Positions 1 to 7,807 of a stretch of 18,666 bases of DNA are shown here, in pieces. Each line of letters opens with the position of its first letter. Within the stretch, counting starts at the first letter, position 1. The notes under the pieces are model-generated. The model was not told the origin of the DNA, did not search any database, and saw nothing but the letters and a program-made list of their open reading frames with translations. The position numbers and the translations under genes are program-made. Source of the stretch: Lentisphaeria bacterium (lineage in GTDB: Bacteria; Verrucomicrobiota; Lentisphaeria; Victivallales; UBA1829); assembly GCA_017623265.1 (NCBI GenBank), contig JAGAPM010000152.1:1-18666 (forward strand), in the 5' to 3' direction.

Positions 1-213
1 ACGCCCGGAGGCATCCCGGTAGGTGGTACGGTTGCCATTGGTTGTGGCAGTACCGGTCATCCGTCCGCTGCTGTCCCGGTAGGTGGTACGGTTGCCGTTG
101 GTGGTAGCACTTCCCGCCATGCGCCCGCTGCTGTCCCGGTAGGTGGTACGGTTACCAGTCTGCGAGGCGTTTCCTGCCGTGCGCCCGCTGCCATCCCGAT
201 ATGTGGTGCGATC
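1..213 (-). repeat. 60-bp tandem coding repeats
   Basis: Units of exactly 60 bp occupy 154-213, 94-153 and 34-93, and a partial unit occupies 1-33. The shared core CCCGGTAGGTGGTACGGTT (plus strand) recurs at 15, 75 and 135, and a diverged copy is at 195. The unit nearest the signal peptide is the most diverged and the inner ones are nearly identical, which fits expansion by slippage or unequal recombination towards the C-terminus. Confidence 0.9.
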
Positions 214-273
214 GACTGCGGCGAGGGGCAGAGACAAAACGGCAGCGACAACGGTGATCAGAATCTTTTTCAT
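1..273 (-). CDS. Secreted 20-residue-repeat protein (C-terminus cut by window edge)
   Basis: The 91 visible codons start at ATG 273-271, with AAGGAG seven bases upstream. Residues 1-19 form a Sec-type signal peptide (MKKILITVVAAVLSLPLAA). From about residue 21 the protein is built of 20-residue units of the type NRTTYRDSSGRMTG followed by TATTNG; three full units and the start of a fourth are visible. The units are rich in Thr, Gly, Ser, Arg and Asn and contain no Cys. It follows gmhB by 28 bases on the same strand, so it is probably co-transcribed. Similar YRDSSGR-type repeats occur in bacterial surface or fibre-like proteins, but I cannot assign a function. The full length, the number of repeats and any anchoring domain lie outside the window. 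Confidence 0.8.
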   Translation of the reverse strand, partial: MKKILITVVAAVLSLPLAAVDRTTYRDGSGRTAGNASQTGNRTTYRDSSGRMAGSATTNGNRTTYRDSSGRMTGTATTNGNRTTYRDASGR

Positions 274-301
274 ACTTTTTCTCCTTTTTTTGTATGCGAC
301 A

Positions 302-868
302 TCAATCCATCAGCTTGACCAGTGCGGAAACCGCCTCACCGATGTTCTTCGCATCGATCACGGTCACGCCGGGATACTGCGGCAGCTCCTGCGTTTCGCC
401 ATACCCGGTCCGGACAAGTGCAACAGCCGAACAACCGGCATTGATACCCGCCTCAAGATCGGTCAGACGATCGCCCACCATGAACGAATTTTTTATATCC
501 AAATCGTGTTCTTCTGCTGCTTTCAGGATCATGCCCGGACCCGGCTTGCGGCAGGGACATTCCCGGGTGTATTCCGGCACGATCCCTTTTGCATGATGGG
601 GACAGTAATAGTACCCGTCCAGCGCAACCCCCTGTTCGGCAAGGAGTTCTTCCACCCGCGCATGGACCGCCTTCAGGTCTTCCAGCTTGAATTTTCCCTT
701 GGCGATGCCTGCCTGATTGGAGATGAGGATCACTTTCCTGCCGACGCTGTGGGCAAGTTTGATCGCCTCCACCGCACCGGGACAAAGCCGCGCCCTTGCG
801 GGATCGCAGAGGTAATCCTCCTCCTCGATCAACACGCCGTCACGATCCAGAAAACATGCCTTATACAT
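302..868 (-). CDS. gmhB: D-glycero-D-manno-heptose 1,7-bisphosphate 7-phosphatase (HAD family)
   Basis: The 188-residue HAD-superfamily phosphatase is predicted to dephosphorylate C7 of heptose 1,7-bisphosphate during ADP-heptose synthesis for the LPS inner core. Motif I is FLDRDGVL with D8 and D10. Motif II is S50-N51-Q52-A-G. The GmhB-type zinc loop is C89-P-H91-H followed by C104-P-C106, and then R107-K108-P109. Motif IV is G132-D133-R134 with D137. The length is typical of the family. ATG 868-866 is chosen because it has AAGGA seven bases upstream and a promoter lies just beyond. The frame stays open to 961, but that extension encodes hydrophobic residues overlapping the promoter. A related histidinol-phosphatase activity is less likely because the CPHH zinc loop and CRKP motif fit GmhB, although HisB-N shares the loop. 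Confidence 0.88.
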   Translation of the reverse strand: MYKACFLDRDGVLIEEEDYLCDPARARLCPGAVEAIKLAHSVGRKVILISNQAGIAKGKFKLEDLKAVHARVEELLAEQGVALDGYYYCPHHAKGIVPEYTRECPCRKPGPGMILKAAEEHDLDIKNSFMVGDRLTDLEAGINAGCSAVALVRTGYGETQELPQYPGVTVIDAKNIGEAVSALVKLMD

Positions 869-901
869 AAAAAAATCCTTTCGTTTTACAAAATCCGTTA
901 T

Positions 902-930
902 AAGATATATCCAAAAAATCAAAATGTAAA
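902..930 (-). promoter_or_regulatory. Putative sigma70-type promoter for gmhB and the repeat protein
   Basis: On the minus strand, TTTACA (complement of 925-930) and TATCTT (complement of 902-907) are separated by 17 bases. Initiation would fall near 895, about 27 bases before the gmhB start codon. The match to consensus is imperfect, so this is a plausible assignment only. Confidence 0.45.
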
Positions 931-940
931 GTATCCGGGG

Positions 941-969
941 TTGAAAAAAGCAGAAAAACATGTTATGTT
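941..969 (+). promoter_or_regulatory. Putative sigma70-type promoter for the aldolase gene
   Basis: TTGAAA at 941-946 and TATGTT at 964-969 are separated by 17 bases. This predicts initiation near 976 and a leader of about 37 bases before the ATG at 1013. Its -35 box lies only ten bases from that of the divergent gmhB promoter. Confidence 0.55.
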
Positions 970-1012
970 ATAGGAACAAAATACTTTCAACAATTACAAC
1001 ACGGAGTTAGAC

Positions 1013-2305
1013 ATGAGCAGAATCAACTACGAACATCCGGCGGACCAGATCGTCCGCTACATGAAACGGATCTATGACTACGGCATGACCACCACCAGTG
1101 GCGGCAACCTCTCGATCCTGGACGAAAACGGCGACATGTGGATCAGCCCCAGCGGCGTTGACAAAGGTACCCTGACTCCGGCAGATATCATGTGCGTCAA
1201 AGCAGACGGCACCATTATCGGCAAGCACAAACCCTCCTGCGAATATCCGTTCCATCAGGGGATCTACAAAGCCCGTCCGGAAGCCCGCGCAGTTGTCCAT
1301 GCCCATCCCCCCATGCTGGTTGCCTGGTCTCTCGCAAAGATCGTTCCCGGTATGAGCATCATCCCCGGCGCAAAAGATATTGTGGAAGCTCCCGGCATGG
1401 CAGGCTACGGCTGCCCCGGTTCCCAGATTCTCGGAGATAAGATCCGGGCGGAATTTGCCAAAGGATACAAGGCGCTTCTCCTCGAAAACCACGGTGCAGT
1501 GGTCTGCGGCACATCTCTTGCCGATGCCTTCCGCCGTTTTGAGACCTATGACTACACCGCCCGGATCGCCAGCAATGCCAACCTCCTCGGCGGCATCAAC
1601 AATCTTTCCGATGATGAGATCGCAGAAGCCCTGACGGACCGCAACGGTGCCTTCACCCAGGTCGCTCCCACCCAGCCCGGCGTGGAAGAACTTGCCATCC
1701 GCAAGACGATCTGCGACATGACCCGCCGCGCCTATCGTCAGAAACTCTTCACCTGCGCCGACGGCACCTGCGCCATCCGTACGAAAGACGGCTTCATCAT
1801 GACCTCGAAAAATGCCGATCGCGGCGACATCCAGCCGGATGAACTCATTGCCGTCAAAGGCACGGAATACAGCGGCGATATGGGACTGGAAAACAACACC
1901 TGGCTGGTCAAGAAGATCTTCGATGAACAGCCGGAACTCAATGCCCTGATCTTCGCCCACCCCGCCGCCATGACCGCATACGGCGCAGCACGGGTCACTT
2001 TCGATACCCGCCTGATTCCGGAAAGCTATCTGCTTCTCCGCGAAATGCCTGCTTTCGACTTCGGTACGGACTTCCGCACACCGGAAAAAATCACGCAGAC
2101 CATCTCCCCCCGTATGCCCGTTGTGCTGGTCAAGAACGATTTCATTCTGACCGCCGGTGCAAACCTGCTTCAGGCGCTGGACCGTCTGGAAGTGGCGGAA
2201 TACAGCGCACAGGGAGCCATCACCGCCTCCAAACTGGGCGATCTCAAGCTCATGGGCGATGACGCAATTCAGGACATCATTACGGCGTTCAACCTGATTC
2301 CGTAA
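1013..2305 (+). CDS. Two-domain class II aldolase/adducin family protein
   Basis: The 430 residues hold two tandem class II aldolase/adducin folds. The N-terminal domain (about 8-195) keeps SGGNLS (29-34), SPSG (45-48), E77, the zinc ligands H96 and H98 in VVHAHPP, and H160 in ENHG. These match the catalytic Glu and three-His zinc site known in L-fuculose-1-phosphate aldolase. The C-terminal domain (about 225-430) appears degenerate: the equivalent positions read N295, F314-A-H316 and D376. Likely roles are metal-dependent aldol cleavage of a sugar phosphate or a related decarboxylase/epimerase reaction; the substrate cannot be read from sequence. The start is supported by GGAG six bases before ATG. 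The gene has its own promoter and a terminator and no sugar kinase or isomerase beside it, so it seems monocistronic. Confidence 0.85.
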   Translation: MSRINYEHPADQIVRYMKRIYDYGMTTTSGGNLSILDENGDMWISPSGVDKGTLTPADIMCVKADGTIIGKHKPSCEYPFHQGIYKARPEARAVVHAHPPMLVAWSLAKIVPGMSIIPGAKDIVEAPGMAGYGCPGSQILGDKIRAEFAKGYKALLLENHGAVVCGTSLADAFRRFETYDYTARIASNANLLGGINNLSDDEIAEALTDRNGAFTQVAPTQPGVEELAIRKTICDMTRRAYRQKLFTCADGTCAIRTKDGFIMTSKNADRGDIQPDELIAVKGTEYSGDMGLENNTWLVKKIFDEQPELNALIFAHPAAMTAYGAARVTFDTRLIPESYLLLREMPAFDFGTDFRTPEKITQTISPRMPVVLVKNDFILTAGANLLQALDRLEVAEYSAQGAITASKLGDLKLMGDDAIQDIITAFNLIP

Positions 2306-2324
2306 ACTGTCCCCCGGTTGTTAC

Positions 2325-2359
2325 AAGGCGCTGCAGCTTCCTGTTGCAGCGCCTTTTTT
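2325..2359 (+). terminator. Intrinsic terminator after the aldolase gene
   Basis: AAGGCGCTGCA (2325-2335) and TGCAGCGCCTT (2345-2355) form an 11-bp perfect stem with a nine-base loop. A T-run spans 2354-2359. It lies 20 bases after the aldolase stop and just before the typA promoter, so it should insulate the two units. Confidence 0.93.
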
Positions 2360-2370
2360 CGTGCAAACGC

Positions 2371-2398
2371 TTGAATTTTCTCTTTTATGGTGTATATT
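2371..2398 (+). promoter_or_regulatory. Putative promoter of the typA-ABC-F operon
   Basis: TTGAAT at 2371-2376 is followed after 16 bases by TATATT (2393-2398); an overlapping TATTAT at 2395-2400 gives an 18-base spacer. The motif starts 12 bases after the terminator T-run, and typA begins about 40 bases downstream. Confidence 0.55.
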
Positions 2399-2437
2399 AT
2401 ATGCCTGAAAAAATTTACCCGCACCGGAGAAAAATTT

Positions 2438-4261
2438 ATGCAGATTCGTAACATTGCCATTATTGCACACGTCGACCACGGCAAAACGACGCTCGTGGAC
2501 CAGATCATCAAACAGTCCAAACTTTTCCGCGATAATCAGGAAATGCACGAGCGTTTCCTTGATAACAACGACCTGGAACGGGAACGCGGGATCACCATCC
2601 TTGCAAAAAATATCAGCGTCAACTATCGGGATACCAAGGTAAATGTCATCGACACCCCAGGTCACAGCGACTTCGGCGGTCAGGTGGAGCGTGTTCTCAA
2701 TCTTGCTGACGGCGCCCTGCTCCTTGTGGATGCGGCAGAAGGTCCCCTACCCCAGACCCGATTTGTGCTGCAGAAGGCACTGGCGCTCAATCTGAAACCC
2801 ATCGTTTTCATCAACAAAGTCGACCGTCCGGATGCCCGCCCGCAGGAAGTGCTGAACGAAGTATTTGACCTGTTTATCGACCTGAATGCAACCGATGAAC
2901 AACTGGATTTCCCCGTCCTTTACGGCAGCGGCAGAAACGGCTGGGCAACCGAAGATCTGGAAAACGGCAGCCGGGATTCCATTCTTCCTCTCATGGATGC
3001 GATCATTGACAAGGTTCCGGCTCCGGCAAAGATCGAAGGTCCGGTTCAGGCACAGATCACCACGCTGGATTACAGCGACTATGTGGGACGTATCGGCATC
3101 GGACGTGTTCATCGGGGCGAACTTTCCCTGGATAAGCCCCTTGTGGTCATCAAGCGGGACGGCACGCAGGTCAAGGCGGATGTGAAGCAGCTTTTCACCT
3201 TTGAAGGCATCAGCCGGAGCGAAGTCCGTTCGGTGGAATGCGGCGACCTCTGCGCCATTGTCGGTATCGAAAATATCGATATCGGGGACACGATCACGGA
3301 CTTCAACGAACCGGAAGCCATGCCCCCCATTCCCATTGATGAACCCACGGTTTCCATGACGTTCCGTGTGAACGACTCCCCGCTGTTCGGCAAAGAAGGT
3401 AAATTCATCAGCAGCCGTCACATCCGGGAACGCCTGTTGAAAGAAGCGGAGCGTGACGTGGCTCTGCGGGTGGAAGAAAACAGCGATTCTTTCAAGGTCA
3501 GCGGACGCGGTGTTCTTCATATTGCCGTTCTCATCGAAACCATGCGCCGGGAAGGCTATGAACTGACCATTACCCAGCCGCAGGTCATCGTGAAAGAGAT
3601 CGACGGTGTCAAGCATGAACCGATCGAAGTTCTGACCATTGACGTTCCGGGCGGTACCGCCGGGAAAGCCATCGAACTGGTCGGACAGCGTCGCGGCGAA
3701 ATGGCAAAAATGGAACAGCACGGTGACCGTCAGCTGGTCGAATTCAACATTCCCACCCGCGGGATCATCGGTCTCCGCAGCCGGATCATGACTGCCACCG
3801 CCGGCGAGGCGATCATCTCCCACCGTTTCGATCATTACGAGCCGTACAAGGGTGACATTCCCCAGCGTCAGAACGGGGTCATGGTCAGCATGGGTGCGGG
3901 CCGTGCCGAAGCATACGCCATCGATGGTCTGCAGCTGCGCGGTTTCTTCTTCATCGATCCCACCACAGAAACATATGAAGGCATGATCGTTGGTCAGCAC
4001 TGCACCAGTGATGACTTGGAGGTCAATCTGCAGAAAGCCAAGAAACTGACCAACATGCGTGCTGCGGGTTCCGACCGCAACCTGAAGATCGCACCTGCCC
4101 AGAAAATGAGTCTGGAAGAAGCACTGGAATACATTGCGTATGACGAATATGTGGAAGTCACGCCGTTGAGCATCCGTCTCCGCAAAAAATATCTCACGGC
4201 TCTCGAACGCCGCCGGATCCATGTGAGCAAACTCAAAGAAAGCGGATTGCTTCCTGACTGA
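2438..4261 (+). CDS. typA: Translational GTPase TypA/BipA
   Basis: This ribosome-binding GTPase of the EF-G-like group is 607 residues, the usual family length. In other bacteria it aids 50S assembly and growth under cold or stress. The G-domain motifs are all present: G1 AHVDHGKTT (10-18), G2 RGITI (50-54), G3 DTPGH (72-76) and G4 NKVD (126-129). The TypA-specific C-terminal region includes RGIIGLRS, GEAIISHRFDHYEPYKG and the late NMRAAGSDRN segment. ATG 2438 is chosen because GGAG lies eight bases upstream and the protein then begins MQIRNIAIIAHVDHGKTT as in homologues. The frame is open to 2387, but that part overlaps the promoter. The stop codon's last base is the first base of the next gene's ATG. 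Confidence 0.97.
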   Translation: MQIRNIAIIAHVDHGKTTLVDQIIKQSKLFRDNQEMHERFLDNNDLERERGITILAKNISVNYRDTKVNVIDTPGHSDFGGQVERVLNLADGALLLVDAAEGPLPQTRFVLQKALALNLKPIVFINKVDRPDARPQEVLNEVFDLFIDLNATDEQLDFPVLYGSGRNGWATEDLENGSRDSILPLMDAIIDKVPAPAKIEGPVQAQITTLDYSDYVGRIGIGRVHRGELSLDKPLVVIKRDGTQVKADVKQLFTFEGISRSEVRSVECGDLCAIVGIENIDIGDTITDFNEPEAMPPIPIDEPTVSMTFRVNDSPLFGKEGKFISSRHIRERLLKEAERDVALRVEENSDSFKVSGRGVLHIAVLIETMRREGYELTITQPQVIVKEIDGVKHEPIEVLTIDVPGGTAGKAIELVGQRRGEMAKMEQHGDRQLVEFNIPTRGIIGLRSRIMTATAGEAIISHRFDHYEPYKGDIPQRQNGVMVSMGAGRAEAYAIDGLQLRGFFFIDPTTETYEGMIVGQHCTSDDLEVNLQKAKKLTNMRAAGSDRNLKIAPAQKMSLEEALEYIAYDEYVEVTPLSIRLRKKYLTALERRRIHVSKLKESGLLPD

Positions 4262-6216
4262 TGATCGACTTCAAGAACGTCAACAAGCTCCTCGGCGGGC
4301 GCGATATTCTCAAGGATGCGGACTTCCGGATCAACAAGGGGGAACGCATCGGCTTCGTAGGTCCCAACGGTGCGGGAAAGACCACGGTCTTTTCCATGAT
4401 CTGCGGGGATATGAGCCCGGATAAAGGGGAAATCATCAAACCGGAAAAGGCACGGATCGGTATTCTGCGCCAGCAGCTGGGCTTTTTCAAAGAGGAACAG
4501 CCGCTCATCGAATATGTGATGACCGCATCCGGCGAACTTCCGGCGATTCAGAAACAGCTGGAAGAAATCGAAGCCCGTCTCAACAGTGGTGAAACAGCTG
4601 ACGAGCAGACACTGAATGAACTGGGCAGACTTCAGAGTGCCTTCGAACATTTGGGCGGATACGATATGGAACACCGGGCTGCCGCCGCGCTTGCCGGTCT
4701 CGGTTTTCCCGAAGAAAATTTCCGTAAGCCTATGGGAGAATTTTCCGGCGGCTGGCAGATGCGTGCCTGCATGGCAAAAGTGCTGTTGGGTGAACCGGAT
4801 ATCCTGCTGCTGGACGAACCCTCCAACTACCTTGACATCCCGGCTGTGGAATGGCTGCAGCGCAAGCTGAAAACCTTTGAAGGGACCCTGCTGCTGATCT
4901 CTCATGACCGCTATCTGCTGAATTCCCTGACCAATATCACGCTGGAGATCAACGGCGGACGGGTCACACGATATCCCGGCAATTATTCCTACTATGTGAA
5001 AGAACGGGAAGGACGCCGTCTGCAGGCGGAAGCACTGAAGAAAAATACGGAAAAACGGAAGAAAGAACTTCAGGATAACATCAACCGTTTCCGGGCGAAA
5101 GCGACCAAAGCGGCACAGGTGCAGTCCTGGATCAAGATGCTGGAAAAGATCGAAGATGTTACGATCCCGGAAGATCTGCATTTTCAGGGCAGGATCCGGA
5201 TCCCGGAACCGCCGGATTGCGGCAGCGAAATCATGCGTCTGGAAAAGATCACCCACAGTTACGATGGCACGAAAGTTATCCTGAAAGATGTGAATCTTTC
5301 CCTGCAGAAGGGCGATAAACTGGGGATCATCGGGTACAATGGCATGGGTAAGAGTACACTGCTTAAAATCATTGCCGGAAGATTTGAGGCATCCGAAGGG
5401 CTGCGCCGGCCGGGCCATAAAGTGATCATCGGGTATCAGGCGCAGGAATTTGCGGAACTGCTGCCTGCCGAACAGACGGCATTTGATGTCGTCAAGACCG
5501 CCGCCATCGGGGGCGATGTACCATCCCAGCGGATCCGTGAGATCCTCGGTGCCTTCGGATTCAGCGGGGAAGCGGCGGAAAAACAATGCAAGGTATTGAG
5601 CGGTGGAGAAAAGATCCGTCTCTGTTTTGCCCGGATCTTTGTGAACCCGCCGAACCTGTTGATTCTGGACGAACCGACGACCCACTTGGATGTTTCCGCC
5701 CGGGAAATGCTGCAGGAGGCGATCCGGACCTACAAGGGAACGATCTGTCTGGTCAGCCACGACATGGAATTTCTGCGCGGTACAGCGGAAACGATTTTGG
5801 AAATGACCAGCCAGAAAACCCGGCTCTTTTTGGGCAATTACGACTACTACAAGGAAAAGACCGCTCTGGAACAACAGGAGGAGCAGCCGAAGAAAAAAGA
5901 GGTCGCTCCCGGTGAACCGGTCAAGATGAATCAGAAGGAGCAGCGGCGTGAAAAAGCCCGGCGCAGAGAAGAAATGGCGCCGGAAAAGCGCCGCCTGGAA
6001 CGGGAAGTGGCAAAGCTGGAAAAAGAGATCGAAAAAGGCGAAGCGGAAAAAGCGATCCTGATCGAGCAGCTTTCCAATCCGACGCCGGACACCGATTTTT
6101 CCTCCCTGCAGAAACAGTTGAAAGCATTGGATTACGACATTTCCAAAGCCACGCTTGCATGGGAGGAAACGGCAACAGAACTGGAACTTTTCATGGAAGA
6201 GTATGAAAAAATCTGA
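4261..6216 (+). CDS. ABC-F family ATPase, probably a ribosome-associated factor
   Basis: The 651-residue protein has two ABC ATPase domains and no membrane segment. Domain 1 has Walker A GPNGAGKT (34-41), signature FSGGW (161-165), Walker B with D185-E186 and switch H215. Domain 2 has Walker A GYNGMGKS (358-365), signature LSGGE (446-450), Walker B with D470-E471 and switch H500. A charged interdomain linker (about 245-305) contains the ABC-F feature AQVQSWIKMLEKIE. The C-terminus (about 555-650) is a Lys/Glu-rich coiled coil like that of Uup/YheS-type proteins. Family members bind the ribosomal E site and act in translation or antibiotic resistance. The gene overlaps the typA stop by one base (TGATG), so coupled translation is likely. 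The exact subfamily is not clear, and no macrolide-resistance assignment is justified. Confidence 0.93.
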   Translation: MIDFKNVNKLLGGRDILKDADFRINKGERIGFVGPNGAGKTTVFSMICGDMSPDKGEIIKPEKARIGILRQQLGFFKEEQPLIEYVMTASGELPAIQKQLEEIEARLNSGETADEQTLNELGRLQSAFEHLGGYDMEHRAAAALAGLGFPEENFRKPMGEFSGGWQMRACMAKVLLGEPDILLLDEPSNYLDIPAVEWLQRKLKTFEGTLLLISHDRYLLNSLTNITLEINGGRVTRYPGNYSYYVKEREGRRLQAEALKKNTEKRKKELQDNINRFRAKATKAAQVQSWIKMLEKIEDVTIPEDLHFQGRIRIPEPPDCGSEIMRLEKITHSYDGTKVILKDVNLSLQKGDKLGIIGYNGMGKSTLLKIIAGRFEASEGLRRPGHKVIIGYQAQEFAELLPAEQTAFDVVKTAAIGGDVPSQRIREILGAFGFSGEAAEKQCKVLSGGEKIRLCFARIFVNPPNLLILDEPTTHLDVSAREMLQEAIRTYKGTICLVSHDMEFLRGTAETILEMTSQKTRLFLGNYDYYKEKTALEQQEEQPKKKEVAPGEPVKMNQKEQRREKARRREEMAPEKRRLEREVAKLEKEIEKGEAEKAILIEQLSNPTPDTDFSSLQKQLKALDYDISKATLAWEETATELELFMEEYEKI

Positions 6217-6235
6217 TTCTTTTTCCGTTTCAGGT

Positions 6236-6264
6236 TTGAAAAAACGGGAATGTTGCACTATATT
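6236..6264 (+). promoter_or_regulatory. Putative promoter of the five-gene 6320-9610 operon
   Basis: TTGAAA (6236-6241), a 17-base spacer and TATATT (6259-6264) lie just after the ABC-F stop codon. Initiation near 6271 would leave an AT-rich leader of about 50 bases before the ATG at 6320. No terminator hairpin separates it from the upstream operon, so read-through is possible. Confidence 0.6.
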
Positions 6265-6319
6265 TCGGAAATTTGAAAAATATTAATAAGAATAAAATAG
6301 AACAGCGGAGACCCTGAAA

Positions 6320-7018
6320 ATGTCCCAGAAGAAACAGAAGTACGAATTCAATAAGCAGACCCCGATCGTCCAGCCTGCAGTGAAAAAGGTGGAAACGGAT
6401 GAAATCCTGAGCGGCAGCGATAAAGTCCAGTACATTTTGAGTGAACACTGGAAAAAGATCGCCATCGGGATTGGTGCGCTTGTGGTTGTTGTCATTGCCT
6501 TGATCGTGATCAAGTTTGTGCGTGAACACAACGATCTCCAGCTCCGCCATCAGTTTGCAGCCGCAAAAACGATTGAAGAACTGCAGCCGCTGACGGATGC
6601 CAACGCGGATCATCCCGCTGCCATCCCTGCCCTGTTCCGTCTCGGCGCTCTTTATGCCGCTGAAAATGAATACGGAAAGGCAGCTGAAACATTCAAGAAG
6701 ATCTACGATGCACAGGAAAATGTGAATGATTTCGACCGTCTCCGTGCAGGAATCGCTTCTGCTTACCAGCTGGAAGCCGCCGGAAAAGACAAGGAAGCGA
6801 TCGCCCTCTTCGTTGCGGTTGCTCAGGATCAGACGATTCAGGCGTACCCTGCCCTGCTGCAGGAAGCCGTTTACAATGCAGCACGCCTCAATGTGAAGAA
6901 CAATGATAAAGCCGCAGCCGGCGTTCTGCTTGATAAGATCATCCCGACGGAACAGTCCACCGGTTTCTGGCAGCAGCAGTGTTCCACGCTGAAGGCACAG
7001 CTCGCCGAAGCAAAATAA
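6320..7018 (+). CDS. Single-pass membrane protein with TPR-like domain (YfgM-like)
   Basis: The 232-residue protein has a Lys-rich cytoplasmic N-terminus, one hydrophobic segment at about 47-66 (IAIGIGALVVVVIALIVIKF) and a helical, Ala-rich C-terminal region. That region contains TPR-like helices such as AIPALFRLGALYAAENEYGKA and a second set further on. The layout matches the YfgM/tetratricopeptide_21 family, whose E. coli member is an ancillary SecYEG-associated chaperone; sharing that role here is inference. GGAG lies nine bases before the ATG. It is the first gene of the operon, with the methyltransferase gene starting 22 bases downstream. Confidence 0.7.
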   Translation: MSQKKQKYEFNKQTPIVQPAVKKVETDEILSGSDKVQYILSEHWKKIAIGIGALVVVVIALIVIKFVREHNDLQLRHQFAAAKTIEELQPLTDANADHPAAIPALFRLGALYAAENEYGKAAETFKKIYDAQENVNDFDRLRAGIASAYQLEAAGKDKEAIALFVAVAQDQTIQAYPALLQEAVYNAARLNVKNNDKAAAGVLLDKIIPTEQSTGFWQQQCSTLKAQLAEAK

Positions 7019-7040
7019 ATTCCGACCGGGGTGATGCAGC

Positions 7041-7796
7041 ATGACTTTGACCAAACGGCAGGCAAGTCTGATTGCTGCCCTGCGATCACGGCACGGCAGA
7101 AGGGATTCCAATCTCTGCCTGTGTGATGGGCTTCGCGCCTGTTCTGAAGTCATTGCTCTGCGTCCGGACCTGCTGGATCTGATCGTGATCCGGGAAGATT
7201 TCCACGCAGAGATCGAATATCCGGTCGATCCGGTCATACTCCCGGCACAGGAATTTGACAAACTGGCGCAGACGGTCAATTCCCAGGGGATCATTACCGT
7301 TTCCCGCAGACCGGAACCGATCGCCCTTGATGCCCCTCTTTCCGACCCATTTGTGTTGGTGCTGGATCAGGTGCGGGACCCCGGCAATTTCGGGACGATC
7401 ATCCGTACCGCCCGTGCCGCAGGACTCCATGAGATCGTACTGACAAAAGGTTCGGCAGATCCGTTTCATGACAAGGTGATCCGGTCGGCATCCGGCGCCC
7501 AGTTTGCACTCGGCATGCGCTGTTTTGAAGATTTGGATTCCATGGCGGAGACCTTGCGGCAGCTGGGCGTAAAAACATTCTACCGGACACTGCCCGCAGG
7601 TGGCGACAATCTCTTCCGGGCGGAAGGTGTTTTCATGGATTCTGCGATCATTCTCGGTTGCGAATCAACCGGTGTTTCGGAACTGGAAGGTGCCGCAGGT
7701 CTGAATATTCCCATGCCGGGCACGGCAGAATCCCTGAACGTGGCACAGGCGGCAACCATCATTTTATTTGACTATGTGAGACGGATCACAACATAA
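7041..7796 (+). CDS. TrmH/SpoU-family RNA 2'-O-methyltransferase
   Basis: The 251-residue protein is a SPOUT-fold methyltransferase expected to methylate a ribose 2'-OH in rRNA or tRNA with S-adenosylmethionine. An N-terminal substrate-binding domain (about 5-95) precedes the catalytic domain. SpoU motif 1 is DQVRDPGNFGTIIRTA (109-124) with R122. Motif 2 is ILGCE (204-208). Motif 3 is IPMPGTAESLNVAQA, including S231-L-N233-V. The ATG at 7041 is preceded by GGGGTGAT, which pairs with the 3' end of 16S rRNA. The target nucleotide (RlmB-like 23S site or another) cannot be read from sequence. Confidence 0.9.
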   Translation: MTLTKRQASLIAALRSRHGRRDSNLCLCDGLRACSEVIALRPDLLDLIVIREDFHAEIEYPVDPVILPAQEFDKLAQTVNSQGIITVSRRPEPIALDAPLSDPFVLVLDQVRDPGNFGTIIRTARAAGLHEIVLTKGSADPFHDKVIRSASGAQFALGMRCFEDLDSMAETLRQLGVKTFYRTLPAGGDNLFRAEGVFMDSAIILGCESTGVSELEGAAGLNIPMPGTAESLNVAQAATIILFDYVRRITT

Positions 7797-7807
7797 GGAA
7801 AAGTAAC

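Noticed and set aside
143..973. A 276-codon plus-strand frame across the repeat gene and gmhB
   Set aside because: It is antisense to two supported genes, starts with GTG without a ribosome site and crosses their promoter.
2747..4222. A 491-codon minus-strand frame opposite typA
   Set aside because: It is a shadow of the conserved typA frame with no start signal or domain.
3994..6258. A 754-codon open frame on the minus strand across typA and the ABC-F gene
   Set aside because: It lies wholly antisense to two well-recognised genes, has no recognisable domain, and its Phe/Gln/Arg-rich composition is what codon bias on the opposite strand produces.
7408..7590. Small antisense frames within the methyltransferase gene
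   Set aside because: They are short, have no ribosome site and sit inside a strongly conserved coding region.
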